Positions 26,081-35,661 of a stretch of 64,000 nucleotides of DNA are shown here, piece after piece. The translations under genes and the position numbers were made by a program. This DNA comes from Massilia atriviolacea. GTDB taxonomy: Bacteria; Pseudomonadota; Gammaproteobacteria; Burkholderiales; Burkholderiaceae_D. Within the stretch, counting starts at the first letter, position 1. The number at the start of each line of letters is the position of its first letter. The DNA lies in the NCBI RefSeq assembly GCF_003953935.1, contig NZ_RXLQ01000005.1, positions 240,625 to 304,624 of the forward strand, written 5' to 3'. A model generated the notes under the pieces. That model was not told where the DNA came from. It worked only from the letters and a program-made list of their open reading frames with translations, and made no database searches.

Positions 26081-27895
26081 TTACAGCACTTCGCTCGCGT
26101 GGTCGGCCAGGCGCGAACGTTCGCCGCGCGCCAGGGTCACGTGGCCGCTGTGCGACCAGCCCTTGAAGCGGTCGACCACGTAGGTCAGGCCGCTCGAGCC
26201 TTCGGTCAGGTAAGGCGTGTCGATCTGCGCGATGTTACCGAGGCACAGGATCTTGGTGCCGGGACCGGCGCGCGTGACCAGGGTCTTGATCTGTTTCGGC
26301 GTCAGGTTCTGCGCTTCGTCGATGATCAGGAACTTGTTCACGAAGGTGCGGCCGCGCATGAAGTTGAGCGACTTGATCTTGATGCGCGAGCGGATCAGGT
26401 CCTGCGTCGCCGCGCGACCCCACTCGCCGCCATCCGAATCGGACTTGTTGAGCACTTCGAGGTTGTCGTCGAAGGCGCCCATCCACGGCCCCATCTTCTC
26501 TTCCTCGGTACCCGGCAGGAAGCCGATGTCTTCGCCCACCGGCACCGTGACGCGGGTGACGATGATTTCGTTATACAGCTTGGTCTCGAGCACCTGCGCC
26601 AGGCCGGCCGCCAGGGCCAGCAGGGTCTTGCCGGTACCGGCCTGGCCGAGCAGGGTGACGAAGTCGCATTCCGGATTCATCAGCAGGTTCAGCGCAAAGT
26701 TCTGCTCGCGGTTGCGCGCGGTGACGCCCCACACATTGTTCTTGTTGTGGCTGAAGTCGCGCAGGGTCTGGATCACGGCGGTCTTGCCGTTGAGCTGCTT
26801 GACCTGGCCGTAGAACGGCGCTTCGCCGTTTTTCGGTTCCAGGTAGACGAACTGGTTCACCAGCAGGGTCGGCACGGTCGGACCGGTGACGCGGTAGAAG
26901 GTCGACGAGACGCCGTTCTTGTTTTCCTGCCAGGACTCCATGTCCTTGCCGTTCTTGTTCCAGAAGTCGTCCGGCAATTGCACGATGCCCGAGTACAGCA
27001 GGTCGCTGTCTTCCAGCACGTGGTCGTTGAAGTAGTCTTCGGCGGGCAAGCCCAGCGCGCGCGCCTTGATGCGCATGTTGATGTCTTTCGACACCAGCAC
27101 GATGGCGCGGCCCGGTTGCTCGGCTTCGAGGTTGCGCACCACGCCGAGGATCTGGTTGTCGGCTTTGCCGACCGGCAGGCCTTCCGGCAGGGTCGGGCCG
27201 TTTTGCAGGCGCGTCTGGAAGAACAGGCGGCCCTTGGCATCCTTGTTGCCCAGCTTGGACAGCGGGATGCCGCTTTCGATGGCGCCGTCGTCGATGCTGC
27301 CGACCAGGGCGTCGAGCGTGCGCGAGACCTGGCGTGCATTGCGCGCCACTTCCGACATGCCTTTCTTATGGTCGTCCAGCTCTTCGAGCGTCATCATCGG
27401 CAGGTAGACGTCGTGCTCTTCGAAGCGGAACAGCGACGACGGGTCGTGCATCAGCACGTTGGTGTCGAGCACGAACATCTTGGTCTTGCCGGTCTGGTCG
27501 GCATTGCGGCTGGTGGAGGACTTGACCACCATCTCGACCGCCTTGTGCTTGGCCGGGTGCGGCGCTTCCAGGTCGAGCGGCTGCTTTTCCTTGCCGCGCG
27601 AGGCAGGCTTGGCGATCGGCGTTTCCATCACGGCGGGCGAGGTGACCAGCGCGGCCGGCGGCGCGGCGACCAGCGCGGCTTTCTTGGCCGGCGCCTTGGC
27701 CGGCGCCTTGGCGCGGGTGGTCCTGGCCGGCGCCTTGGCGACAGGTTCGGCGAGGTCTTTGGCGACGACATGGTCGGCGACCGCGCTCAGTGTCGCTTTG
27801 GCGGCCGGCGCGGGTTTATTGGCGCGCTCGGCTTTCGGATAATCTTCGGCCAGCAGCAGGGTGGCTGGCTTGGTGGGGATTTTTGGCAGTGGCAT
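26081..27895 (-). CDS. PIN-PhoH fusion protein (PhoH-like ATPase)
   Basis: A 604-residue protein. The first 135 residues are a low-complexity Ala/Lys/Pro linker (KAPAKAPAKKAAL). A PIN ribonuclease domain follows, with the acidic motif FVLDTNVLMHDP and LEELDDHKKG. The C-terminal PhoH helicase-like ATPase has Walker A GQAGTGKTLL at about residues 417-426 and Walker B KFLIIDEAQNLTPKQ. PIN-PhoH proteins are RNA helicase/RNases known from mycobacterial PhoH2. The Ala/Lys-rich extension is not part of the minimal family and may bind nucleic acid. No toxin-antitoxin partner is adjacent. Confidence 0.95.
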   Translation of the reverse strand: MPLPKIPTKPATLLLAEDYPKAERANKPAPAAKATLSAVADHVVAKDLAEPVAKAPARTTRAKAPAKAPAKKAALVAAPPAALVTSPAVMETPIAKPASRGKEKQPLDLEAPHPAKHKAVEMVVKSSTSRNADQTGKTKMFVLDTNVLMHDPSSLFRFEEHDVYLPMMTLEELDDHKKGMSEVARNARQVSRTLDALVGSIDDGAIESGIPLSKLGNKDAKGRLFFQTRLQNGPTLPEGLPVGKADNQILGVVRNLEAEQPGRAIVLVSKDINMRIKARALGLPAEDYFNDHVLEDSDLLYSGIVQLPDDFWNKNGKDMESWQENKNGVSSTFYRVTGPTVPTLLVNQFVYLEPKNGEAPFYGQVKQLNGKTAVIQTLRDFSHNKNNVWGVTARNREQNFALNLLMNPECDFVTLLGQAGTGKTLLALAAGLAQVLETKLYNEIIVTRVTVPVGEDIGFLPGTEEEKMGPWMGAFDDNLEVLNKSDSDGGEWGRAATQDLIRSRIKIKSLNFMRGRTFVNKFLIIDEAQNLTPKQIKTLVTRAGPGTKILCLGNIAQIDTPYLTEGSSGLTYVVDRFKGWSHSGHVTLARGERSRLADHASEVL

Positions 27896-28132
27896 CAGGG
27901 TCTCAATCTAAAAAGGTGCGGAAGGATAGCCCGCAGGCGTCGGCGCAGGCGGCGCTGGTGGCGGCGGGCTCGATGCGGCTGTGCGAACTAAGGGGGTGGT
28001 GGTCGGGCCCGGCATAGTGGCCGGGCCGGCAGGCCGCCAGATTGGGATGATGCGGAAAACGGCAGGTGTGACTCAAAATGGCTGGTGCAATCGGGTTCTG
28101 CTGCGGGTTAGTCGACAGTCGAGCCGTCCTGA

Positions 28133-28603
28133 TCAAGGCTGGCTCCTGATAAATTCCAGCACGTCTTCGGCGTGATGAGGGACTTTCACGCCTCTCCATT
28201 CTTTCACCAATTTACCGTCAGCGTCAATGACAAACGTGCTGCGTTCGACGCCGCGCACTTGCTTACCGTACATATTCTTCATTTTCATCACACCGAACTG
28301 GAGGCACATGGCTTCTTCCGGGTCGGAGATGAGTTCGAACGGCAGGCCGAGCTTGGATTTGAAGCCTTCGTGCGAGCGCAGGGAATCGCGGCTGATGCCG
28401 TAGATCTCGGTACCGGCTTGCTGGAATTGCGCGTGCAGGTCGCGGAAGGCGATGCTTTCGGTGGTGCAGCCGGGGGTGTTGTCTTTTGGGTAAAAGTACA
28501 GCACGGTGTAGCGGGCGGGGCGGCCGGACAGCTGGAACGGCTTGTCGCCGGTCATGACGGCGGAAAAGTCGGCAAAAGGTGCTGCAGTTTGGCTATCAGC
28601 CAC
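28133..28603 (-). CDS. bcp: Peroxiredoxin, Bcp/PrxQ type
   Basis: A 156-residue thioredoxin-fold thiol peroxidase. The peroxidatic cysteine lies in YFYPKDNTPGCTTESIAF (C46); the PrxQ resolving cysteine usually five residues later is absent (serine or alanine instead), so a 1-Cys or distal resolving mechanism is likely. GVERSTFVIDADGKLV is the typical C-terminal part. It reduces peroxides and alkyl hydroperoxides using thioredoxin. The start is GTG with AGGAG seven bases upstream. Confidence 0.95.
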   Translation of the reverse strand: MADSQTAAPFADFSAVMTGDKPFQLSGRPARYTVLYFYPKDNTPGCTTESIAFRDLHAQFQQAGTEIYGISRDSLRSHEGFKSKLGLPFELISDPEEAMCLQFGVMKMKNMYGKQVRGVERSTFVIDADGKLVKEWRGVKVPHHAEDVLEFIRSQP

Positions 28604-28751
28604 AGGTTCTCTCCTGAAGGTGAGTCAGCGCTGATTTTATACCCCGCAGCGCAACAGGGGAGGGGGAAACGTGTTTGGGCGAACCAGATATGGGGGCGGG
28701 ATGCTCGATTGCAAGCCAGGCGTCGCGCTGCGCCGTCGAGCGGGCGACCGA

Positions 28752-29132
28752 TCAGGGCGCGTTGCCGAGGATGAGCGCCAGGGTCACCTTGCGGCCTTCG
28801 CCCATCAGGATATTGTAGGTGCGGCAGGCCGCCTTGTTATCCATGCATTCGCAGCCGATGCGCCGCTCCAGCAGCGCGCCGATCAGTTTGGCATGGACGA
28901 AGCGCTGCCGGTCGCCGGTGCCGAGGATGACGACGTCCGGCTGGTCCTGTCCGATCTTCTCGAAATGGTCGGCCGTGAGGGATTCGAACGTGGGCACATC
29001 CCAGGCGCGCGGCGGCGTTTCGGGCATCACGATCAGGCTGTAGTCGAAGCGCTGGGCGTTGATTTCGACCCCGGTTTCGTCGTAACCGGTCACGGTCTGG
29101 TATTGTTGGGTAGGGCTGGAATGGAGCTTCAT
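28752..29132 (-). CDS. Mth938-like domain (DUF498/Xcc1710) protein
   Basis: A 126-residue single-domain protein. The pattern YDETGVEINAQRFDYSLIVM, then DVVILGTGDRQRFVHAKL and EGRKVTLALILG, is that of the Mth938/NDUFAF3-like fold. Mitochondrial relatives assist complex I assembly, while bacterial members are uncharacterised and often lie near secretion or respiratory genes. Here it is alone and divergent from alaA. No catalytic site is apparent. Confidence 0.9.
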   Translation of the reverse strand: MKLHSSPTQQYQTVTGYDETGVEINAQRFDYSLIVMPETPPRAWDVPTFESLTADHFEKIGQDQPDVVILGTGDRQRFVHAKLIGALLERRIGCECMDNKAACRTYNILMGEGRKVTLALILGNAP

Positions 29133-29360
29133 GGCATGGGTACTGAAAAGGTGATGCAGGGCTCTCGGGCGCTGCGCGTGGCGTTAGCATGCCACAAAGT
29201 CCAGTAAACCGCGAATTTTCGCGAAACAGACGCCAAACCCACACCATTTCGCCGTTTTTTGCCCATGTTGGGCTCAAGCGCAGGTTGATTAAATTAACTC
29301 CTTTCGGCAGAATGGGTATTTTTCGCACTGCAACAAAGCGCCACTGAACAGGGAAATATT

Positions 29361-30590
29361 TTGCGACCGATTCTGAAATCGAACAAGCTCGACGACGTCT
29401 GCTACGAAATCCGCGGCCCCGCGCTGGAGAAATCCCGGCAGATGGAGGAAGAAGGCCACAAGATCATCAAGCTCAATATCGGCAACCTGGCCGTGTTCGG
29501 TTTCGACCCGCCGGACGAGATCGTGCAGGACATGATCCTCAATATGCACGGCGCCGCCGGCTACACCGATTCGAAAGGCATGTTCGCGCCGCGCAAGGCC
29601 GTCATGCACTACACCCAGGGCAAGCGCATCGGTGGCGTGACCATCGACGACATTTACCTCGGCAACGGCGCCTCGGAACTGATCGTCATGGCCATGAACG
29701 GCTTGCTCAATACCGGCGACGAAGTGCTGGTGCCGGCCCCGGACTACCCGCTGTGGACCGCGGCCGTGAGCCTGTCGGGCGGGAACCCGGTGCATTACAT
29801 CTGCGACGAGCAGGCCGGCTGGTATCCCGACATCGACGACATGCGCCGCAAGATCACCAGCAACACCAAGGCGATCGTGGTGATCAACCCGAACAACCCG
29901 ACCGGGGCGCTGTATCCGCGCGAAATCCTGCTGGAGATCATCGAGCTGGCGCGCCAGCACCAGCTGATCATCCTGGCCGACGAAATCTACGACAAGGTCC
30001 TGTACGACGGCGAGCAGCACGACTCGATCGCCTCGCTGGCCGACGACGTGCTGTTCATCACCCTGAACGGCCTGTCGAAGAACTACCGTTCGTGCGGCTA
30101 CCGCGCCGGCTGGATGGTGGTGTCGGGCGAAAAACGCCATGCCAGGGACTACATCGATGGCCTGAACATGCTGGCCTCGATGCGCCTGTGCGCCAATGCG
30201 CCGGGCCAGTTCGCGATCCAGACCGCGCTGGGCGGCTACCAGAGCATCAACGACCTGGTGGGCCCGGGCGGGCGCCTGCTGCGCCAGCGCGACATGGCGC
30301 ACAAACTCTTAACCGACATTCCGGGCGTGACCTGCGTGAAGCCAAAAGCCGCGCTGTACATGTTCCCGCGCCTCGACCCCGCGATGTACCCGATCGCGGA
30401 CGATCAGCAGTTTGCCTACGACCTGCTGGCCGAAGAAAAAGTCCTGGTGGTGCAGGGAACGGGCTTCAACTGGATCGCGCCGGATCACTTCCGCCTCGTG
30501 TTCCTGCCCAATTCCGACGACCTGACCGATGCTTGCGGCCGCATTGCGCGCTTCCTCGACGGCTACCGACGCCGCCACGGGCGCGGCTGA
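29361..30590 (+). CDS. alaA: Alanine aminotransferase (AlaA type), PLP-dependent
   Basis: A 409-residue fold-type I aminotransferase very close to E. coli AlaA along its whole length. Visible are the N-terminus RPILKSNKLDDVCYEIRGPA, VINPNNPTGALYPREIL, the PLP lysine in NGLSKNYRS (about K240) and the C-terminal QGTGFNW. It makes alanine from pyruvate and glutamate. The start is a TTG at 29361, with AGGGAAA just upstream; no in-frame ATG gives a better N-terminus. hom follows 22 bases later, so the two are cotranscribed. Confidence 0.93.
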   Translation: MRPILKSNKLDDVCYEIRGPALEKSRQMEEEGHKIIKLNIGNLAVFGFDPPDEIVQDMILNMHGAAGYTDSKGMFAPRKAVMHYTQGKRIGGVTIDDIYLGNGASELIVMAMNGLLNTGDEVLVPAPDYPLWTAAVSLSGGNPVHYICDEQAGWYPDIDDMRRKITSNTKAIVVINPNNPTGALYPREILLEIIELARQHQLIILADEIYDKVLYDGEQHDSIASLADDVLFITLNGLSKNYRSCGYRAGWMVVSGEKRHARDYIDGLNMLASMRLCANAPGQFAIQTALGGYQSINDLVGPGGRLLRQRDMAHKLLTDIPGVTCVKPKAALYMFPRLDPAMYPIADDQQFAYDLLAEEKVLVVQGTGFNWIAPDHFRLVFLPNSDDLTDACGRIARFLDGYRRRHGRG

Positions 30591-30612
30591 TACCTCTTCC
30601 AGATAAAGAACT

Positions 30613-31935
30613 ATGAAACCCATCAAAATCGGCCTGATCGGCCTCGGCGTAGTTGGTGCCGGCACCTTTAACGTCCTCAAACGCAACCAGGAAGAAATCC
30701 GGCGCCGCGCCGGGCGCGGCATCGAGATCGCGATGGTCGCGGTGCGCAACCTGGAACGCGCGCGCCCCATCGTCGGCACCGACTGCGAACTGGTGACCGA
30801 CCCGGAACTGGTGGTCAACCATCCCGACATCGACATCGTCGTCGAACTGATCGGCGGCTACGACACGGCCAAGACGCTGGTGCTCAAGGCGATCGACAAC
30901 GGCAAGCACGTGGTCACCGCCAACAAGGCCCTGCTGGCGCTGCACGGCAACGAGATCTTCGCGGCGGCCCAGGCCAAGGGCGTGATGGTCGCGTTCGAGG
31001 CGGCGGTGGCCGGCGGCATCCCGATCATCAAGGCGCTGCGCGAAGGCCTGACCGCGAACCGCATCGAATCGGTGGCCGGCATCATCAACGGCACCACCAA
31101 TTTCATCCTGTCCGAAATGCGCGACAAGGGCCTCGACTTCGCCACCGCGCTGAAGCAGGCGCAGGAACTGGGCTACGCCGAAGCCGATCCGACCTTCGAC
31201 ATCGAAGGCGTGGACGCCGCGCACAAGGCGACCATCATCGCCTCGATCGCCTTCGGCATCCCGGTGCAGTTCGACAAGGCCCACGTGGAAGGGATCAGCA
31301 GCCTGCAGGCGATCGACATCCGCTACGCCGAGCAGCTGGGCTACCGCATCAAGCTGCTGGGCATCACCAAGCGCGCCATGGTCGACGGCGTGGAAGGCAT
31401 CGAGCTGCGCGTGCATCCGACCCTGATTCCGGCCAAGCGCCTGATCGCCAACGTGGAAGGGGCGATGAACGCGGTGCTGGTGCAGGCCGACGCGGTCGGC
31501 GCCTCGCTGTACTACGGCAAGGGCGCGGGCGCCGAGCCGACCGCCTCGTCGGTGATCGCCGACCTGGTCGACATCACCCGCCTGGCCACCGCCGATCCGG
31601 AATACCGCGTGCCGCACCTGGCGTTCCAGCCGAACCAGATGACCAACGTGGCGATCCTGCCGATGTCGGAGATCACCACCAGCTACTACCTGCGCGTCTA
31701 CGTGAAGGACCAGCTGGGCGTGATGGCGGACCTGACGCGCATCCTGGCCGACGCCAGGATTTCGATCGACGCGGTGCTGCAGAAGGAACCGGGCGAAGGC
31801 GAGACGCGCACCGACATCATCATGCTGACCCACCAGACCCAGGAAAAGAACATCGATGCCGCCATCGCGAAGATCGAGGGACTCGGTACGGTGGTGGGCA
31901 AGGTGGTCAAGATCCGGCTCGAAAACCTGAGCTGA
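30613..31935 (+). CDS. hom: Homoserine dehydrogenase
   Basis: A 440-residue monofunctional enzyme with no aspartokinase domain. The Rossmann motif GLIGLGVVGAGT is near residue 6. The substrate region AGIINGTTNFILSEM and the catalytic-lysine region PTFDIEGVDAAHKATI are intact, and a C-terminal ACT domain starts near YYLRVYVKDQLGVMADLTRI. It reduces aspartate semialdehyde to homoserine on the way to threonine and methionine; the ACT domain suggests threonine feedback. In related genomes thrC commonly follows, but here it does not. Confidence 0.97.
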   Translation: MKPIKIGLIGLGVVGAGTFNVLKRNQEEIRRRAGRGIEIAMVAVRNLERARPIVGTDCELVTDPELVVNHPDIDIVVELIGGYDTAKTLVLKAIDNGKHVVTANKALLALHGNEIFAAAQAKGVMVAFEAAVAGGIPIIKALREGLTANRIESVAGIINGTTNFILSEMRDKGLDFATALKQAQELGYAEADPTFDIEGVDAAHKATIIASIAFGIPVQFDKAHVEGISSLQAIDIRYAEQLGYRIKLLGITKRAMVDGVEGIELRVHPTLIPAKRLIANVEGAMNAVLVQADAVGASLYYGKGAGAEPTASSVIADLVDITRLATADPEYRVPHLAFQPNQMTNVAILPMSEITTSYYLRVYVKDQLGVMADLTRILADARISIDAVLQKEPGEGETRTDIIMLTHQTQEKNIDAAIAKIEGLGTVVGKVVKIRLENLS

Positions 31936-31952
31936 GGCCAGCGCGTCTCCGA

Positions 31953-31972
31953 CGCCAGGGCCGTCCCTGGCG
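31953..31972 (+). terminator. Hairpin after hom (possible terminator without U-tract)
   Basis: CGCCAGGG-CCGT-CCCTGGCG, an 8-bp perfect stem 17 bases past the hom stop. No T run follows, so Rho-assisted termination or RNA stabilisation is as likely as intrinsic termination. The rest of the gap to 32174 shows only a TGCATGCATGCA palindrome near 32060. Confidence 0.4.
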
Positions 31973-32174
31973 CTTGCCGGCCGCTTGCTCGCGCGCAGCG
32001 GGTAGGGCGACAGGCTCGCGTGGCATGCTTCGCAATGGGCCAGTCTCATTGAATAGACTGCATGCATGCATGCCTGCGCTGCGGTTGAAGGGCGCCGTGC
32101 ATGCAGCATCGACAGCATGAGCGCCGGATGCAGGGGCTGACGCGCAGTGTTGTGTGTGTATCGGATCGCTTGTC

Positions 32175-33617
32175 TCAGGCGGCCGATTCGAAACAGATCC
32201 CGACCGTCAGTCCCGCGCCGTTGGCGCCGCTGGACAGGGTGACGGCGGCGCGGTGCTGGGCCGCCACCTCGCGCACGATGGACAGGCCAAGGCCGGTGCC
32301 GCCAGGGTTGGTCTCGAGCGCACCGGACGAACGGTAAAACGGCGTAAACACTTTTTCGCGCTCGTCGTCGGCGATGCCGCAGCCGCTGTCCTCGACGTCG
32401 AGCCGCACCCTGGCGCCATCGACCCTTACCCGCAATGCCACCTTGCCGCCGGCCGGGGTGTAGCGAATCGCGTTGTCGACCAGGTTGGTCACCATTTCGT
32501 GCAGCATCAGTTCCTGGCCGTCGACCAGCGCTTCATCGGCCGCGTCGAGCGAGAGGTCGATCTGCTTCTGCACGGCCGGCAGCGCCATCTCCAGCCCGAC
32601 CTGGCGCACGATGGCGGTCAGCGAGACCGGCGCCATGCCGGCCGCCTCGCTGCCATGCTCGACCCGCGCCAGCGTCAGCAGGCGGTTGGCCAGGTGCACG
32701 GTGGCGTCGGTGGTGGCGGCGATCGACCTGACGATCTCGCGCATCGCGGCGGCATCGTTTTCGCGCAGCGCCAGTTCGGCCTGGGTCTTGAGCACCGTGA
32801 GCGGGGTGCGCAGCTGGTGCGAGGCGTCGGCGATGAAGCGGCGCTGGCTGGCGATCAGGTTGTGCATGCGCGACATGGTGCCGTTCATGGCTGCCACCAG
32901 CGGGCGCACTTCCTTGTGCACCAGCGCCTGGTCGACGTCCGACAGGTCGCTTACGGCGCGGTTTTCGACTTCCAGCTTCAGGCGCATCAGGGGACGCAGC
33001 ACCAGGCGCACCGCGAACCACACCAGCGAGGCGACCGCCAGCACCATCACGGCCTGGCGCAGGAGCGTGTCGATCAGGATCTTGCGCGACAGGCCGCGCC
33101 GGGCGTCGAGCGTTTCGCCGACCTGGATCAGGGCGATGCCGCGCATCGAATCGTCGTACACCGGCTGCAGCAGGGCGGCGATGCGTACCTGCTCGCCGTT
33201 GTACTCGGCGTGGTAGAAGCGCACCAGCGCCGGATAGGCTTCCGAACGCGGCACGTTGGCCGGCACCGGCGGCAGGTCGTCGAAGCCGGACACGGTTTCG
33301 CCATCGATGCCGCTGACCTTGTAGTAGATGCGTCCCAGTGTGTCGGTCTCGAACGAGTCGAGCGCCACGTAGGGCACGTCGGCCACCACCTTGCCATCCT
33401 TGATCGCGACCCGTTCGGCCAGCGCGCGGGTCGATGCCAGCAGCGAGCGGTCGTAGGCCATGTCGGCCGCATCGAGCGCGTTGTCGTACACCGACACCGC
33501 GTTCAGCGCCACTAGCAGCGCCAGCGGGATCAGGAGCCAGCGCAGCAGCTGGCTGCGCAGGCTGCCCAGGGGCGCGGCCCGGATTCTGCGGCGCAGGGAG
33601 GCGTACAAGGGCGTCAT
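32175..33617 (-). CDS. Sensor histidine kinase, TctE/QseC-like
   Basis: A 480-residue membrane kinase: helix 1 about residues 22-44, a periplasmic sensor to about 185, helix 2 about 190-210, then HAMP. The dimerisation domain has the phospho-histidine in DASHQLRTPLTVL. The ATP-binding domain shows NLVDNAIRYTP, DSGCGIAD and GGTGLGLSIV. The start at 33617 lies 14 bases past the regulator stop. By resemblance to TctE and by its position, divergent from a porin-Bug-ABC locus, it probably senses an organic acid or similar ligand for that uptake system. Confidence 0.93.
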   Translation of the reverse strand: MTPLYASLRRRIRAAPLGSLRSQLLRWLLIPLALLVALNAVSVYDNALDAADMAYDRSLLASTRALAERVAIKDGKVVADVPYVALDSFETDTLGRIYYKVSGIDGETVSGFDDLPPVPANVPRSEAYPALVRFYHAEYNGEQVRIAALLQPVYDDSMRGIALIQVGETLDARRGLSRKILIDTLLRQAVMVLAVASLVWFAVRLVLRPLMRLKLEVENRAVSDLSDVDQALVHKEVRPLVAAMNGTMSRMHNLIASQRRFIADASHQLRTPLTVLKTQAELALRENDAAAMREIVRSIAATTDATVHLANRLLTLARVEHGSEAAGMAPVSLTAIVRQVGLEMALPAVQKQIDLSLDAADEALVDGQELMLHEMVTNLVDNAIRYTPAGGKVALRVRVDGARVRLDVEDSGCGIADDEREKVFTPFYRSSGALETNPGGTGLGLSIVREVAAQHRAAVTLSSGANGAGLTVGICFESAA

Positions 33618-33631
33618 GTCAGGGCGCGCTT

Positions 33632-34327
33632 TCAGCCTGGACTGTCGCGCGGCTGCAGCAGGTAGCCGATGCCGCGCAGGGTGGTGATCGCGGCCGCGCC
33701 TTCCTGCGCGCGTTCGAGCTTCTTGCGCACGCGGTGGATATACAGCTCGATGGCGTCGAGGTTGGCGTCGTCTTCGAGGGCGAAGACTTCGTCGAACAGC
33801 TTTTCTTTCGATACCGCGCGGCCCGGACGGGTGATCAGCGCTTCCAGCACCGCGTGTTCGCGCGGGGTCAGCGCCAGCGCCGCGCCGCCGTAGGCGAACA
33901 TGCGGGTATTGGTGTCGAAACTGAGCGCGCCGCACTGGTACACCAGCGCGTCCAGGCCCTGGCTGCGGCGCAGCAGCGCCTTGACGCGCGCTTCGAGTTC
34001 GGCCAGTTCGAACGGTTTGGCCAGGTAGTCGTCGGCGCCCAGGTTCAGGCCCTGCACCCGTTCTTCCAGGCCGCCGCGCGCGGTGAGGATCATGACCGGG
34101 GTCTTGGCGCGCGCCCCGCCGCGCGCGCGCAGGCGGCGCAGCACGTCGAGGCCGTCCATCTTGGGCAGGGTCAGGTCGAGGATGACGAGCGCGTAGTCCT
34201 GCGTGTGCAGCAGGGCGTCGGCGTCGGCGCCGTTGGCGGCGCATTCGACGGTCAGGTGGGCGTCGCGCAGGGCTTTGGAAAGCCAGTGCGACAGTTCGAT
34301 GTGGTCTTCGACGAGGAGTATGCGCAT
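33632..34327 (-). CDS. OmpR-family response regulator, TctD/QseB-like
   Basis: A 231-residue regulator. The receiver domain starts MRILLVEDHIELSHWLSKAL, with the phospho-acceptor Asp in LVILDLTLPKMDGL (about D51) and the conserved Lys in DYLAKPFELAELEAR. The C-terminal winged helix includes LTPREHAVLEALITRPGRAV and TTLRGIGYLL. The ATG at 34327 was chosen for the canonical receiver start. It is the first gene of the two-component operon and divergent from the porin. Confidence 0.95.
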   Translation of the reverse strand: MRILLVEDHIELSHWLSKALRDAHLTVECAANGADADALLHTQDYALVILDLTLPKMDGLDVLRRLRARGGARAKTPVMILTARGGLEERVQGLNLGADDYLAKPFELAELEARVKALLRRSQGLDALVYQCGALSFDTNTRMFAYGGAALALTPREHAVLEALITRPGRAVSKEKLFDEVFALEDDANLDAIELYIHRVRKKLERAQEGAAAITTLRGIGYLLQPRDSPG

Positions 34328-34460
34328 CCGGGCAGTGTAGCCCCAAGCGCGCAAAAAAGCTCGGCCTGTGTGGCCCGGCCGGTACATGCGGGGACTGAAA
34401 GCCAATTGAAAGGATGGCGAACATATAGTGAGTCCCGCAGCACCCCGCAGCACCCGTAAC

Positions 34461-34488
34461 ACATAAAACATAAAACATAAAACATAAA
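34461..34488 (+). repeat. Four tandem ACATAAA repeats upstream of the porin
   Basis: Four perfect 7-bp copies in the porin leader, ending 17 bases before its start codon; a 10-bp direct repeat, CCCGCAGCAC, lies just upstream at 34434-34453. The AT-rich tract contrasts with the GC-rich surroundings. Copy-number change could alter promoter or ribosome-site geometry. Confidence 0.8.
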
Positions 34489-34505
34489 AAACTCAGGAGA
34501 CAAGA

Positions 34506-35582
34506 ATGAAACCATCCGTGCTTACGCTCGCGCTGGCGGCCGCCCTGCCGGCCGCTCTGGCAGCATCGGGCGCCGCCCAGGCCCAGTCCAGCGTGCAGGT
34601 GTATGGACTGATCGACGCCGGCGTCGATTACACCACCAATGCCAACGCCGCCGGCGACAGCGCCACCCGCGTCATCTCGGGCGGCAAGAACACCTCGCGC
34701 TGGGGCTTGCGCGGCACCGAAGACCTGGGCGGCGGCCTGAAAGCCGTGTTCGGACTGGAAGGCGGCGTCCTGATGGATACCGGCGCGGCCGATGGCGCGC
34801 TGTTCAAGCGCCAGGCCTACGTGGGCCTGGACGGCAGTTACGGCCGCGTGGTGATCGGCCGCTCGTTCACCACCACCTACGATTTCGTGATCCTGTTCGA
34901 CCCGCTCGGCTACGCGCCGAACTACTCCTGGGCCACCTCGTCCAACGCCACCGGCACGTCCAGATACGGCATGACGACCGCCTTCGACAACCTGGTCAAG
35001 TACGCGGGCAAGAGCGGCGACTTCAAATACGGCGCCAGCATCGGCCTGGGCGAGCAGGCCGGCAGCAGCGCCGACAGCCGCAAGTACGCGGTCGCGGGCT
35101 CGTGGACGCGCGGCGGCTTCGCAGCGATGGCGGCCTACGAACAGATCAACGCCAATACGCTGGCCGGCACCGGGCGGCGCGACGAAACCACGGCCTTTCA
35201 CGCGGCCGTCGACTACAGGAATGCGGCGATGCGCCTGACCGGCGGGGTGCGCGACTACACGCTGGAGGCGGCCAAGGCAGGCACGCCGGACGTGCGCGCC
35301 ACCACCTGGTGGGGCGGCGCCAGCTGGTACGCCACGCCGGCGCTCACCCTGACCGGCGCGGTGTATTACGTCAACGTCAAGAACGTGGCGGCGAACACCG
35401 ACGCCGATCCGGTCATGTACGTGGCGCGCGGCCTGTACGCGCTGTCGAAGCGCACCGACCTGTATGTGGCGGCCGCCTACGCCAAGGCCGACAACGGCAA
35501 GCTGGTGGGCCTGTCGCGCGACGACGCGGGCTTCGGCACGACCCAGAAGGGCCTCACGGCCGGGATCCAGCATCGCTTCTGA
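34506..35582 (+). CDS. Gram-negative porin (OmpC/Porin_4 family)
   Basis: A 358-residue outer-membrane protein. The signal peptide ends at GAAQAQ about residue 27, followed by the family start SSVQVYGLIDAGVDYTTN. Later come GLRGTEDLGGGLKAVFGLEG and a C-terminal phenylalanine (IQHRF), required for barrel assembly. It is a trimeric, 16-stranded general porin. AGGAG lies upstream of the ATG. It leads the block of Bug and ABC import genes and is divergent from the TctDE-like system, so it probably supplies the same substrate across the outer membrane. Confidence 0.95.
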   Translation: MKPSVLTLALAAALPAALAASGAAQAQSSVQVYGLIDAGVDYTTNANAAGDSATRVISGGKNTSRWGLRGTEDLGGGLKAVFGLEGGVLMDTGAADGALFKRQAYVGLDGSYGRVVIGRSFTTTYDFVILFDPLGYAPNYSWATSSNATGTSRYGMTTAFDNLVKYAGKSGDFKYGASIGLGEQAGSSADSRKYAVAGSWTRGGFAAMAAYEQINANTLAGTGRRDETTAFHAAVDYRNAAMRLTGGVRDYTLEAAKAGTPDVRATTWWGGASWYATPALTLTGAVYYVNVKNVAANTDADPVMYVARGLYALSKRTDLYVAAAYAKADNGKLVGLSRDDAGFGTTQKGLTAGIQHRF

Positions 35583-35661
35583 TGCATGTTCGTGAACCGG
35601 CATGACGGGCGGGGCTATCATGGTTATTCGACCGCCACGCCCGACTACAGAGGCCACCGCC

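Noticed and set aside
26081-27895. PIN domain as the toxin of a toxin-antitoxin pair
   Set aside because: The PIN domain is fused to a PhoH ATPase and no small antitoxin gene is adjacent.
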